DNA of 64,000 nt, from NCBI GenBank assembly GCA_944321335.1, contig CALUKX010000001.1, forward strand, positions 124,001-188,000, read 5' to 3'. Under the pieces are notes generated by a model. It saw only the letters and a list, made by a program, of their open reading frames with translations. It had not been told where the DNA came from and ran no database searches. The position numbers were made by a program, and so were the translations under genes. Source of the DNA: an uncultured Phocaeicola sp. Lineage in GTDB: Bacteria > Bacteroidota > Bacteroidia > Bacteroidales > Bacteroidaceae. Of the stretch, positions 47,716-55,427 are shown piece after piece (position 1 is the stretch's first letter; every line of letters starts with the position of its first letter).

Positions 47716-49080
47716 TTAGGACAGCATGACGGTGATGCCCATATACATCAGCATGCCGATGATATCATTGGTGATAGATATAAACGGACCTGTTGCAATT
47801 GCCGGATCGATTTTCAGCTTTTCGAGTGTCAAGGGTACCAATGTACCGAAGATGGATGCAAACATCACTACGGCAAACAGGCTGATGGAAACCGAGTAGC
47901 TTACCGTTGCTGTGGCTCCGAAGCGGATAAAGTTGTAGATGTATACCAGCATGGAGATAATGGTGGCATTGATGAGGGCTACAACAGATTCTTTCATCAC
48001 TTGTTTGAATGTGTTGGCAGCATCGAGGGAACTGTTGGCCAGACCTTGAACGACCAATGCGGATGATTGGGTTCCGACATTTCCTCCCGTACCACCGATC
48101 AGCGGAATATAGAGTGCCATTTCAGGGTGGGCGGCAAAGGTGGTATCGAAATTTCCCAGAATCATGGAGTTGCCGATACCTCCCAACATTCCGATAAGAA
48201 GCCAGGGTAGTCGGGCTGTCGTCTGGCGGAAAACATTGTCGTGGGTTTCTACATCCTGTGACAAACCGGAAGCCAACTGGTAGTCGCGTTCGGCTTGTTC
48301 ACGGACTTCATCCATTACGTCATCGACTGTAATCCGACCTACCAGACGGCCGATACTGTCGATTACCGGTACTGCTACCAAGTCGTACTTTTCGATAACT
48401 TGAACAACTTCATCCAACGGGGTATCGACATGAACCGAAATCGGGTCTTTTTTCATCACGTGCTTTACCTTGGATACGGAAGGACTGGTAATCATTTTTT
48501 TCAGTGGAAATACCCCTCTCAGACGTTCATCATCGTCGACTACATAGACATAGTAGATTTCGTCCATATCTTCGGCCTGCAGACGCATTTCCCGCAGACA
48601 TTCCGGCATACTCCAATTCTCGTTCACTACAACCATTTCTGTACCCATCAAACCACCGGCTGTATCTTCGTCGTATTTCAACAAATCGACGATGTCACCG
48701 GCTTGCTCAATGTCTTCGATGTGGGAGAGGACCTCTTCCTGTTTGTCTTCATCCATGTCGCGGATAATGTCAACGGCATCATCCGAATCCATGTAGTCCA
48801 CAAAGCGTTTGGCGATGGTTTCCGACGGAAGGACTTCCAGAAATTTCTTACGGACGTCTTCATCCATCTCAATCAGTACGTCTGCTGCCTTTTCATTGTC
48901 AAGCAGCAGATAGATATAACGAGCCTCTTCCTCATCCAATTCGTTGCATAACTCTGCAATGTCGGCCGGATGGAGGTCGTTCAATATCTCTTTCAGCTTA
49001 TCGGATTCTTTATTCTCGATAAGTTCCAATACTTGTTTAACTTCTTCGTTATCCATACTGATTTGTTCTGTTTTCAGCAA
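47716..49080 (-). CDS. mgtE: Magnesium transporter MgtE
   Basis: This 454-residue magnesium channel has the acidic N domain (HPADIAELCNELDEEEARYIYLLL), two CBS domains (about 140-260, with MITSPSVSKVKHVMKKDPISV), and a five-helix membrane domain with PLIGGTGGNVGTQSSALVVQGLA, the MgtE pore signature. ATG 49056 is an alternative start. It follows rsmA by 19 bp and is probably cotranscribed with it. No magnesium riboswitch was seen upstream. Confidence 0.95.
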   Translation of the reverse strand: MLKTEQISMDNEEVKQVLELIENKESDKLKEILNDLHPADIAELCNELDEEEARYIYLLLDNEKAADVLIEMDEDVRKKFLEVLPSETIAKRFVDYMDSDDAVDIIRDMDEDKQEEVLSHIEDIEQAGDIVDLLKYDEDTAGGLMGTEMVVVNENWSMPECLREMRLQAEDMDEIYYVYVVDDDERLRGVFPLKKMITSPSVSKVKHVMKKDPISVHVDTPLDEVVQVIEKYDLVAVPVIDSIGRLVGRITVDDVMDEVREQAERDYQLASGLSQDVETHDNVFRQTTARLPWLLIGMLGGIGNSMILGNFDTTFAAHPEMALYIPLIGGTGGNVGTQSSALVVQGLANSSLDAANTFKQVMKESVVALINATIISMLVYIYNFIRFGATATVSYSVSISLFAVVMFASIFGTLVPLTLEKLKIDPAIATGPFISITNDIIGMLMYMGITVMLS

Positions 49081-49099
49081 AAATGCTGGTTAAAGCCTT

Positions 49100-49924
49100 T
49101 TATTCAGTTTTATCTTCTGTGTTTCCGCTTGTTGCCGGTGCCTTTTCCAAAGCCTGTTCCACCCGATTGGTCAGGTCAATGAATTCCTGTACGGATAGTT
49201 GTTCCGGACGTTTGTTGAATAAAGGATCTGCACAGAGCGGATTTCCCTTATCCAATATCGTGGAGATTGAATTTCGTAATGTCTTGCGGCGTTGGTTGAA
49301 GGTGGTCTTGACAATCTGCTTGAACAGCTTTTCATTGCAGCCTAATTCCTTCGTTTCGTTACGTGTCATGCGGATGACGGCACTTTTGACTTTTGGAGGC
49401 GGGTTGAATACATGCTCATGTACGGTGAACAGGTATTCTACATGATACCATGCCTGTATGAGGACACTTAAGATACCGTATGTCTTGCTTCCCGGACCGG
49501 CAGCGATACGTTCTGCCACTTCTTTTTGGATCATACCCGTACAGCAGGGAATCAGATCCTTGTATTCGAGCATCTTGAAGAAAATCTGGCTTGAGATGTT
49601 GTACGGATAGTTGCCGGTGAGAACGAACTGTTTTCCGTCGAACAGTTTGCTCAGGTCAAGCTTCAAAAAGTCCTGCTCAATGATATTGTCACCGAGTTGC
49701 GCAAAGTTCTCCTTCAGGTATGCGACCGATTCGAAATCTAGCTCCACAACCTTTACCGGTCGTCCTTTCGGAATCAGGAACTGTGTAAGTACTCCCATAC
49801 CCGGACCTACTTCCAGAATGGGAAGATGGGGGCAGGTGTCAACGGTGTCGGCAATGTCTTTGGCGACCTGCAGGTCTTTCAGAAAATGTTGTCCTAAAAA
49901 CTTTTTGGGCTTAACTAATTTCAT
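49100..49924 (-). CDS. rsmA: 16S rRNA (adenine(1518)-N6/adenine(1519)-N6)-dimethyltransferase
   Basis: This 274-residue enzyme (KsgA) dimethylates two adenines near the 3' end of 16S rRNA. Motifs: LGQHFLKD, the SAM-binding LEVGPGMGVLT, and the catalytic GNYPYNISSQI (NxPY). The substrate-binding region and the C-terminal helix follow. It is read with mgtE and starts from a promoter that overlaps the one for the gene on the other strand. Confidence 0.96.
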   Translation of the reverse strand: MKLVKPKKFLGQHFLKDLQVAKDIADTVDTCPHLPILEVGPGMGVLTQFLIPKGRPVKVVELDFESVAYLKENFAQLGDNIIEQDFLKLDLSKLFDGKQFVLTGNYPYNISSQIFFKMLEYKDLIPCCTGMIQKEVAERIAAGPGSKTYGILSVLIQAWYHVEYLFTVHEHVFNPPPKVKSAVIRMTRNETKELGCNEKLFKQIVKTTFNQRRKTLRNSISTILDKGNPLCADPLFNKRPEQLSVQEFIDLTNRVEQALEKAPATSGNTEDKTE

Positions 49925-49973
49925 TCCGCTTGTATTTTCTGGGTATAAATTAAGAATTGTAACGCTAAGATAT

Positions 49974-49981
49974 TATCTTTG
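49974..49981 (+). promoter_or_regulatory. -7 box of the flippase-like gene
   Basis: TATCTTTG matches TAnnTTTG, 44 bp before the TTG start. Confidence 0.65.
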
Positions 49982-49988
49982 CATCATG

Positions 49989-49996
49989 CAAATTTA
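49989..49996 (-). promoter_or_regulatory. -7 box of rsmA-mgtE
   Basis: TAAATTTG on the minus strand matches TAnnTTTG. It lies inside the leader of the opposite transcript, 7 bases from the other -7 box. Confidence 0.6.
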
Positions 49997-50025
49997 AGCA
50001 TTTCTAATTAAATATACATTAGGTT

Positions 50026-51024
50026 TTGGAACGAACTGAATTAAAAAAACTAATAAATAAGCTTCTACAGGTCGGTCTTTCCGTAGTTTTAGGGGCGGCT
50101 ATATTGATCTGGACCTATCATGGATTCGATTTCAGTCGGATGTGGGACGTGCTCGACGATGAAATGAATTATGGATGGATGCTGTTCTCATTGGTGTTCG
50201 GCGTGTTCGGACATTTGTTTCGTGGGTGGCGCTGGAATCTGGCTTTGGCTCCATTAGGGGAACATCCGAAGGTGGCGGACAGTGTATATGCCATTTTCGT
50301 TTCGTATGCTGCCAATCTGGTTATTCCTCGTGTCGGAGAAGTTTCCCGATGCGGTATCTTGGCTAAATACGACAATGTTTCGTTTTCAAAATCATTGGGG
50401 ACAGTCGTTTCCGAGCGTTTGATAGACTCTGTCTGTGCCTTGTTGATAACAGGGATTACCTTGTTGTTACAGTCGCGTATTTTCGCACGCTTTTTCCATG
50501 AAACAGGCACCGACGGTATGTTCATCAAACATTTGTTTACTTCTACCAATTTCTATATTACGGTCGTGTGTATATTGGCGGTACTTGTCTTTTCTGTTTG
50601 GCTTATCCGTAATTTGACCTTTTTTGCGAAGGTTAGAGGCTATATTTCCAATATTTGGCAAGGTTGTTTGTCTATTCGTCATGTAGAACATCCTTGGCTG
50701 TATATCCTGTATACTGTAGGAATTTGGGTTTGTTATTTTCTCCAGTTCTACGTAGCGTTTTTCAGCTTCAACTTCTCTGCCGATTTGGGCTTGATGGCCG
50801 GGCTGGTTATGTTTGTTGCCGGAACGATTGCCGTGATAGTTCCTACTCCGAATGGTGCTGGTCCGTGGCATTTTGCGGTCATTACCATCATGATGATGTA
50901 TGGGGTGAGTAAGGACGATGCCGGAATATTTGCCCTTTTGGTGCATGGTATTCAAACATTTTTATTAATTTTGTTAGGCATATATGGTTTGGTGGCTCTG
51001 CCGCTCACTAATAAAAAGAAATAA
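50026..51024 (+). CDS. Flippase-like membrane protein (UPF0104 / LPG synthase transmembrane family)
   Basis: This 332-residue protein has about eight membrane helices, beginning LLQVGLSVVLGAAILIWTY, with the family motif NLVIPRVGEVSRCGILAKY, SERLIDSVCALLI, and PTPNGAGPWHFAVI near the end. Related proteins are thought to move lipid-linked molecules across the inner membrane, but the substrate is unknown. The start is a TTG at 50026: an in-frame stop lies just upstream, and the next ATG would remove the first helix. It ends 3 bp before pepD, so it is probably cotranscribed. Confidence 0.85.
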   Translation: MERTELKKLINKLLQVGLSVVLGAAILIWTYHGFDFSRMWDVLDDEMNYGWMLFSLVFGVFGHLFRGWRWNLALAPLGEHPKVADSVYAIFVSYAANLVIPRVGEVSRCGILAKYDNVSFSKSLGTVVSERLIDSVCALLITGITLLLQSRIFARFFHETGTDGMFIKHLFTSTNFYITVVCILAVLVFSVWLIRNLTFFAKVRGYISNIWQGCLSIRHVEHPWLYILYTVGIWVCYFLQFYVAFFSFNFSADLGLMAGLVMFVAGTIAVIVPTPNGAGPWHFAVITIMMMYGVSKDDAGIFALLVHGIQTFLLILLGIYGLVALPLTNKKK

Positions 51025-51027
51025 GTT

Positions 51028-52488
51028 ATGAGTGAAATCCTTTCTTTAGCTCCACAGAATGTGTGGAAGCATTTCTATTCATTGACTCAGATTCCCCGTC
51101 CGTCGGGTCATCTGGAGAAAATTCAGGCATTCTTGGTCGAATTCGGCAAGAGTGTAGGCGTAGAATCATTTCAGGATGAAGCGGGAAATGTAATTTATCG
51201 TAAGCCGGCTGCTCCGGGAATGGAAAATCGTAAGACCGTTATTCTGCAGGCCCACATGGATATGGTTCCTCAGAAGACTAAAGATACAGTACATGATTTT
51301 GAAAAGGATCCGATCCAGGCATACGTCGATGGTGAGTGGGTGACTGCCAAAGGTACTACTTTGGGTTCTGATGACGGTATGGGTGTCGCCGCTATCATGG
51401 CCGTGATGGAGGACAAGAGTCTGAAGCATGGTCCTTTGGTTGCTTTGATCACTGCAGATGAGGAAACCGGTATGTATGGTGCTTTCGGTTTGAAACCGGG
51501 TACGATCGAAGGAGATATCCTGTTGAACCTCGACTCGGAAGAGGAAGGTCAGTTGTATATCGGCTGTGCCGGCGGAGAGGATCTTACTGCTACATTGGAG
51601 TATAAGGAAGAAGAGACCGATCCGGAAGATGTGGCTCTGAAAGTTACATTGAAAGGTTTGCGTGGCGGTCATTCCGGTATCCAGATCGGTTGGGGGCATG
51701 CCAATGCAAATAAGTTGATGGCGCGTTTCATGAATCAGGTGATCGCTTACGATGAGGCTTGCCTGGTTTCCTGGGAAGGCGGCAATATGCGTAATGCGAT
51801 TCCTCGCGAGTGTGAGGTGGTCATTACCGTACCTGAAACCGAAGTCGAGGATGTCTTGGCTTATGTAGGCGAATGTGAACAGGTTTGGCGTGATGAGTTC
51901 GCTACAATCGAAGATGGTCTGAGCTTTACTGCCGAACGTGTCGACCTGCCGAAAATGATGGTTCCTGAAGAAATCCGTGATAATCTGGTCGATGCAATCT
52001 ATGCTTGTCCGAATGGAGTGGAACGATTCATCCCGACTATTCCTGATATAGTTGAAACTTCTTCCAATCTGGCTATTGTAAATATTGCCGCCGGTAAGGC
52101 TTCCATCCAGATTCTTACACGTAGTGCACGTGAGTCGATGAAAGATTACCGGAATACTGCTTTGGAGAGTTGTTTTGCTATGGCCGGTATGCATGTGGAA
52201 CGTTCCGGAAGTTATTCCGGATGGGAACCCGACGTGAACTCGCCGATTTTGCATGCAATGAAGAAATCGTATAAGGAACAGTTCGGTGCAGAACCTGAAG
52301 TGAAAGTAATCCATGCCGGATTGGAGTGTGGTATCATCGGCGCTGTAGTTCCGGGATTGGATATGATTTCTTTCGGTCCGACTTTGGAATGTCCACATAC
52401 TCCGGAAGAACGATGCAACATTGCTTCGGTTGCCAAGTTCTACGATTTCCTTATTGCAACTTTGGAGAATACTCCTGTCAAGCTTTGA
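51028..52488 (+). CDS. pepD: Aminoacyl-histidine dipeptidase (PepD/carnosinase type)
   Basis: This 486-residue zinc peptidase of the M20 family hydrolyses dipeptides, classically Xaa-His. It shows the metal-binding QAHMDMV, GTTLGSDDGMGVA, ADEETGMYGA and LNLDSEEEG motifs, and the lid domain with RGGHSGIQI. A further ligand site is IHAGLECGII near residue 430. Length is normal for PepD. It is probably cotranscribed with the flippase-like gene. Confidence 0.95.
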   Translation: MSEILSLAPQNVWKHFYSLTQIPRPSGHLEKIQAFLVEFGKSVGVESFQDEAGNVIYRKPAAPGMENRKTVILQAHMDMVPQKTKDTVHDFEKDPIQAYVDGEWVTAKGTTLGSDDGMGVAAIMAVMEDKSLKHGPLVALITADEETGMYGAFGLKPGTIEGDILLNLDSEEEGQLYIGCAGGEDLTATLEYKEEETDPEDVALKVTLKGLRGGHSGIQIGWGHANANKLMARFMNQVIAYDEACLVSWEGGNMRNAIPRECEVVITVPETEVEDVLAYVGECEQVWRDEFATIEDGLSFTAERVDLPKMMVPEEIRDNLVDAIYACPNGVERFIPTIPDIVETSSNLAIVNIAAGKASIQILTRSARESMKDYRNTALESCFAMAGMHVERSGSYSGWEPDVNSPILHAMKKSYKEQFGAEPEVKVIHAGLECGIIGAVVPGLDMISFGPTLECPHTPEERCNIASVAKFYDFLIATLENTPVKL

Positions 52489-52511
52489 TATGACAGGTTG
52501 AACGATATCGG

Positions 52512-52545
52512 AATCCCCGGGAAGTCTCTTTCTCGGGGATTTTTG
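52512..52545 (+). terminator. Terminator after pepD
   Basis: AATCCCCG (52512-52519) pairs with CGGGGATT (52534-52541), followed by TTTT. It may also serve the convergent DUF4435 gene. Confidence 0.8.
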
Positions 52546-52546
52546 C

Positions 52547-53545
52547 TTATTTGATGATTTTAAGGAAGCGTTCTATGTCGCGTCTCATCATTTTATATTG
52601 GGGAGAGTTTTTGTAGTTGGTGTTCTTTTGAATGACCAACTCAACGGGAACCTGACTTCGCTGATAGCTGGTAAGTTCGTTCTGAAGTTGCATGTCATGC
52701 AGAGCCAAGTCGTGTATCTGCTGTTCTCTTTCCCTGCGAAGTACGGTGCATACGGGAATCAACAGCCTTAGAACTACGTTGTCAAGGATGTGGTGTCCCT
52801 GAATATACATATAGGTGTTTTCAGGTAAGACTCCCAATCGGGTGAATTCTTCCTTGAGTTTTTCAATTTCTACAATGGCATTCGGATGTTTGTGTTCCAG
52901 ATCATGCAGCTTCCGGTTGACTCGTTTCGACATGGCTTCAAGACATCGTTCCGGATGGTGTGTGCTGACCTGATCAAGCTTTACGAATGAACAGAAGTCG
53001 AGTAGGGAGAATTCCGAAAGGATGTGTTTCCGGTAGAACCATACCGACCAAACAAAAAGAGGGTAGGCTATTTCGGAATAAATTTTCATGAAGGAAGGAA
53101 AGTCGATCAGCATATGATCGTTCAACGTGGCTGTTACACATACTTCATGTAAACCCTCCGAATAGCAGTGGTAGTTCTCTATGGCATAGGCATAGGTCTG
53201 CATTACATAAGGGTTTTCTATTATATAGCGGGACGTTTGTGTCCTGCCTTGAAGCAGATAGTCATAATCGCTGTCTACACAGGCGATCATGTTTTCTCCC
53301 AATTGGCTGCCCAACTGGTTCATTAGTACAGTCTTTTTCCCTTTGGCAAGCGAGTTGCGTGATGGAAGCATGACCTCGAAATAGCGGGTGTCATCTTCAT
53401 AGTCGGCTAATAAAGAACGCCAGAAAGATATATCTTCATAGCTTTCGACGTAGGCAACGATTTTTCTTCTTGCTCGTTTGGGTTTCAGACTGTTGGCTGC
53501 TCCAATGTAAAGGGAGGTCAAGTTTTCTGTTAGTCTTTTTCCCAT
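52547..53545 (-). CDS. DUF4435 protein with TOPRIM-like motifs (candidate effector nuclease)
   Basis: This 332-residue protein has a TOPRIM-like catalytic arrangement near its N-terminus: a strand ending in Glu34 (KIVAYVESYEDISFW) and an acidic D91-S-D93-Y-D95 (ACVDSDYDYLL). The rest is alpha-helical and rich in His, Tyr and Arg with no other known domain. It follows an ABC-type ATPase gene by 12 bp on the same strand. ATPase plus DUF4435 is the composition of PARIS anti-phage systems (AriA/AriB), in which the DUF4435 protein is the toxic nuclease. Whether this pair is a working PARIS or a housekeeping relative cannot be told from sequence. Confidence 0.75.
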   Translation of the reverse strand: MGKRLTENLTSLYIGAANSLKPKRARRKIVAYVESYEDISFWRSLLADYEDDTRYFEVMLPSRNSLAKGKKTVLMNQLGSQLGENMIACVDSDYDYLLQGRTQTSRYIIENPYVMQTYAYAIENYHCYSEGLHEVCVTATLNDHMLIDFPSFMKIYSEIAYPLFVWSVWFYRKHILSEFSLLDFCSFVKLDQVSTHHPERCLEAMSKRVNRKLHDLEHKHPNAIVEIEKLKEEFTRLGVLPENTYMYIQGHHILDNVVLRLLIPVCTVLRREREQQIHDLALHDMQLQNELTSYQRSQVPVELVIQKNTNYKNSPQYKMMRRDIERFLKIIK

Positions 53546-53557
53546 AAAGCCAAGGTG

Positions 53558-54382
53558 TTATAAAGTTATGTCGCTGACTTCGGTCACGGCGTCCATCCAA
53601 CCGTTCATGATGACAGCCGGAGAGTGGGTTGTCAACACTATCTGTACATTCGGATTCATGTCACGGATAATCGAAATCAGCCGTTGCTGCCATTCTATAT
53701 GCAAGGAGATTTCCGGCTCATCCATAAACAGAGTGAAGTGTTGCTTGTCTTGTACCAATACGGTCAAGAGGATGACAAGCATTTGTTTTTCGCCGGAGGA
53801 GAGCTGGTAAGGCGTCAGGATGTCGCCGTCCTGCTCAAATTTTATCTCATTGCTTTTTCGGATGATTGTTTTCTTCGTTTCACTGAACAGATCGTCCATC
53901 AAATCCTGAAAATGGGTTTTAGGTTTGGATACATCGGCCGCTTTTTGCTGGTCTTCAGGATTCCCGCTTGTCAGCAGTTCGATAATCCGGTTGCCGATGT
54001 TGACCTGATAATCCAGGTAGCGACGTTCCAACAGGTAGAGTTGCCAGTCAAGTTCCGTTCGTACAAGCTTGTTGCCTATCTTTTCCAATAGATTCGGGTT
54101 AAGAAGCGGACGGTCGAAGCTGCGGATTACATCGTAACTGATATAAGTTGCATCGGATGGGCTGAATTCGAATTTTACGCCCGGATGGATTCCGTTAGCC
54201 AAGGGTGGATTGTCCTTCTCGTCCAACGTGCTTACTGTGTTGTTCAGGATAGTCGTCTTCCCGATACCGTTGACTCCGCTCAGAATATTGACATCCGGAC
54301 GGAGATCCCATGCTATATCTTTGCGACCACCCCAAAGGCCTTTTATTTCAATGCGTTTAATGTAGTCTGCTCGTTTTTTCAT
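53558..54382 (-). CDS. AAA/ABC-type ATPase paired with the DUF4435 protein
   Basis: This 274-residue ATPase has Walker A GVNGIGKTT (residues 36-44), signature LSSGEKQ (194-200), Walker B LFMDEPEISLH (Asp221-Glu222) and LTTHSPAVI, so it is a complete ABC-type head of the OLD/AAA_15-AAA_21 kind. The insertion between Walker A and the signature is only about 150 residues, so it lacks a long coiled-coil arm. It is the first gene of a two-gene operon with a good promoter. By analogy with AriA it would hold its partner inactive until triggered (inference). Confidence 0.88.
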   Translation of the reverse strand: MKKRADYIKRIEIKGLWGGRKDIAWDLRPDVNILSGVNGIGKTTILNNTVSTLDEKDNPPLANGIHPGVKFEFSPSDATYISYDVIRSFDRPLLNPNLLEKIGNKLVRTELDWQLYLLERRYLDYQVNIGNRIIELLTSGNPEDQQKAADVSKPKTHFQDLMDDLFSETKKTIIRKSNEIKFEQDGDILTPYQLSSGEKQMLVILLTVLVQDKQHFTLFMDEPEISLHIEWQQRLISIIRDMNPNVQIVLTTHSPAVIMNGWMDAVTEVSDITL

Positions 54383-54410
54383 GGTTGGTCATATTTTATT
54401 GAACTACTAA

Positions 54411-54442
54411 CAAAAATAAGGATTATTGCGGAATAAATCAAT
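54411..54442 (-). promoter_or_regulatory. Promoter of the ATPase-DUF4435 operon
   Basis: On the minus strand: ATTG (54442-54439, 3 of 4 matches to TTTG), 20 bp, TATTTTTG (54418-54411). The ATG lies about 29 bp downstream. Confidence 0.7.
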
Positions 54443-54472
54443 GTTTCATTCCCTCTTTTTTCGGATAACTCT

Positions 54473-54480
54473 TACCTTTG
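54473..54480 (+). promoter_or_regulatory. -7 box of the EamA transporter-helicase operon
   Basis: TACCTTTG matches TAnnTTTG, 20 bp before the ATG. Confidence 0.7.
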
Positions 54481-54500
54481 TGCGGTAAATTTGTAAAATT

Positions 54501-55427
54501 ATGGAAGGAAAGAATGTCAGAGCCCATGTCGCATTGCTTGGAGCAGCTGCCATGTGGGGCTTGATGTCGCCTATGGGTAAGGCGGCTATGGATGCCGGAA
54601 TTACCGGTTTGTTGTTGGCCAATATGCGTATGATCGGGGCGGCAGCCTGTTTCTGGGTCGCTTCTTTGTTCGCTCCGAAGGAAAAAGTCTCTCCGCATGA
54701 CTTGATGATGCTGTTTTTCGCCAGCCTGCTCGGTATCGTATGCAATCAGGGATGTTTTACTTTCGGGCTGTCGCTTACTTCACCGGTCGACGCGTCTATT
54801 GTAACTACTACCATGCCGATTGTTACCATGATTCTGGCTGCCTTGTTCCTGAAGGAGCCTGTTACGCCGATGAAGGTTTCGGGCATTTTTCTTGGTTCGA
54901 TCGGTGCTCTGATGCTGATTCTGAGCAATCATGGTTCGGTGAGCCAGGGTGGAGGAAGTATTTTGGGCGATGCTTTGTGCATTACTGCCCAGATAAGCTT
55001 CGCTTGTTATCTGACGATTTTCAAGAAACTGATTTCACGCTATAATGTGTTTACGCTTATGAAGTGGATGTTTACTTATGCCGCCATCTGCTTCATTCCT
55101 TTTTCTTACCGTGATTTCTCGGCGATGGATTTTATGTCATTCCTGCCTGTGGTATGGTGGCAGGTAGGATATGTGGTGTTCTTCGGAACCTTCATTGCAT
55201 ACATCTTGATGTTGGTAGGTCAGAAAACCCTGCGTCCGACCGTTGTCAGTATGTATAATTATGTCCAGCCGGTGGTTGGAACCAGTGTTTCTATCCTTTG
55301 GGGAATGGGAACATTCGGTTGGATCAAGTCTTTGGCTGCAATCCTTATTTTTGTGGGAGTGTATGTAGTGACTCAGAGTAAATCACGCGCCCAGATGTTG
55401 GCCGAACAGAATCAGAAGGAAGAATGA
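54501..55427 (+). CDS. EamA-type (DMT superfamily) transporter
   Basis: This 308-residue inner-membrane protein has ten predicted helices in two EamA repeats. The first starts HVALLGAAAMWGLMSPMGKAA, and the second ends with TVVSMYNYVQPVVGTSVSILWG, the usual late EamA motif. It probably exports a small metabolite, but the substrate is unknown. Its stop overlaps the next ATG (ATGA), so translation of the helicase gene is probably coupled. Confidence 0.92.
   Translation: MEGKNVRAHVALLGAAAMWGLMSPMGKAAMDAGITGLLLANMRMIGAAACFWVASLFAPKEKVSPHDLMMLFFASLLGIVCNQGCFTFGLSLTSPVDASIVTTTMPIVTMILAALFLKEPVTPMKVSGIFLGSIGALMLILSNHGSVSQGGGSILGDALCITAQISFACYLTIFKKLISRYNVFTLMKWMFTYAAICFIPFSYRDFSAMDFMSFLPVVWWQVGYVVFFGTFIAYILMLVGQKTLRPTVVSMYNYVQPVVGTSVSILWGMGTFGWIKSLAAILIFVGVYVVTQSKSRAQMLAEQNQKEE

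Noticed and set aside
51166..52398. Minus-strand open frame of 410 codons
   Set aside because: It lies wholly antisense to pepD, whose motifs are clear. It is Cys/His/Thr-rich as expected for a shadow frame.
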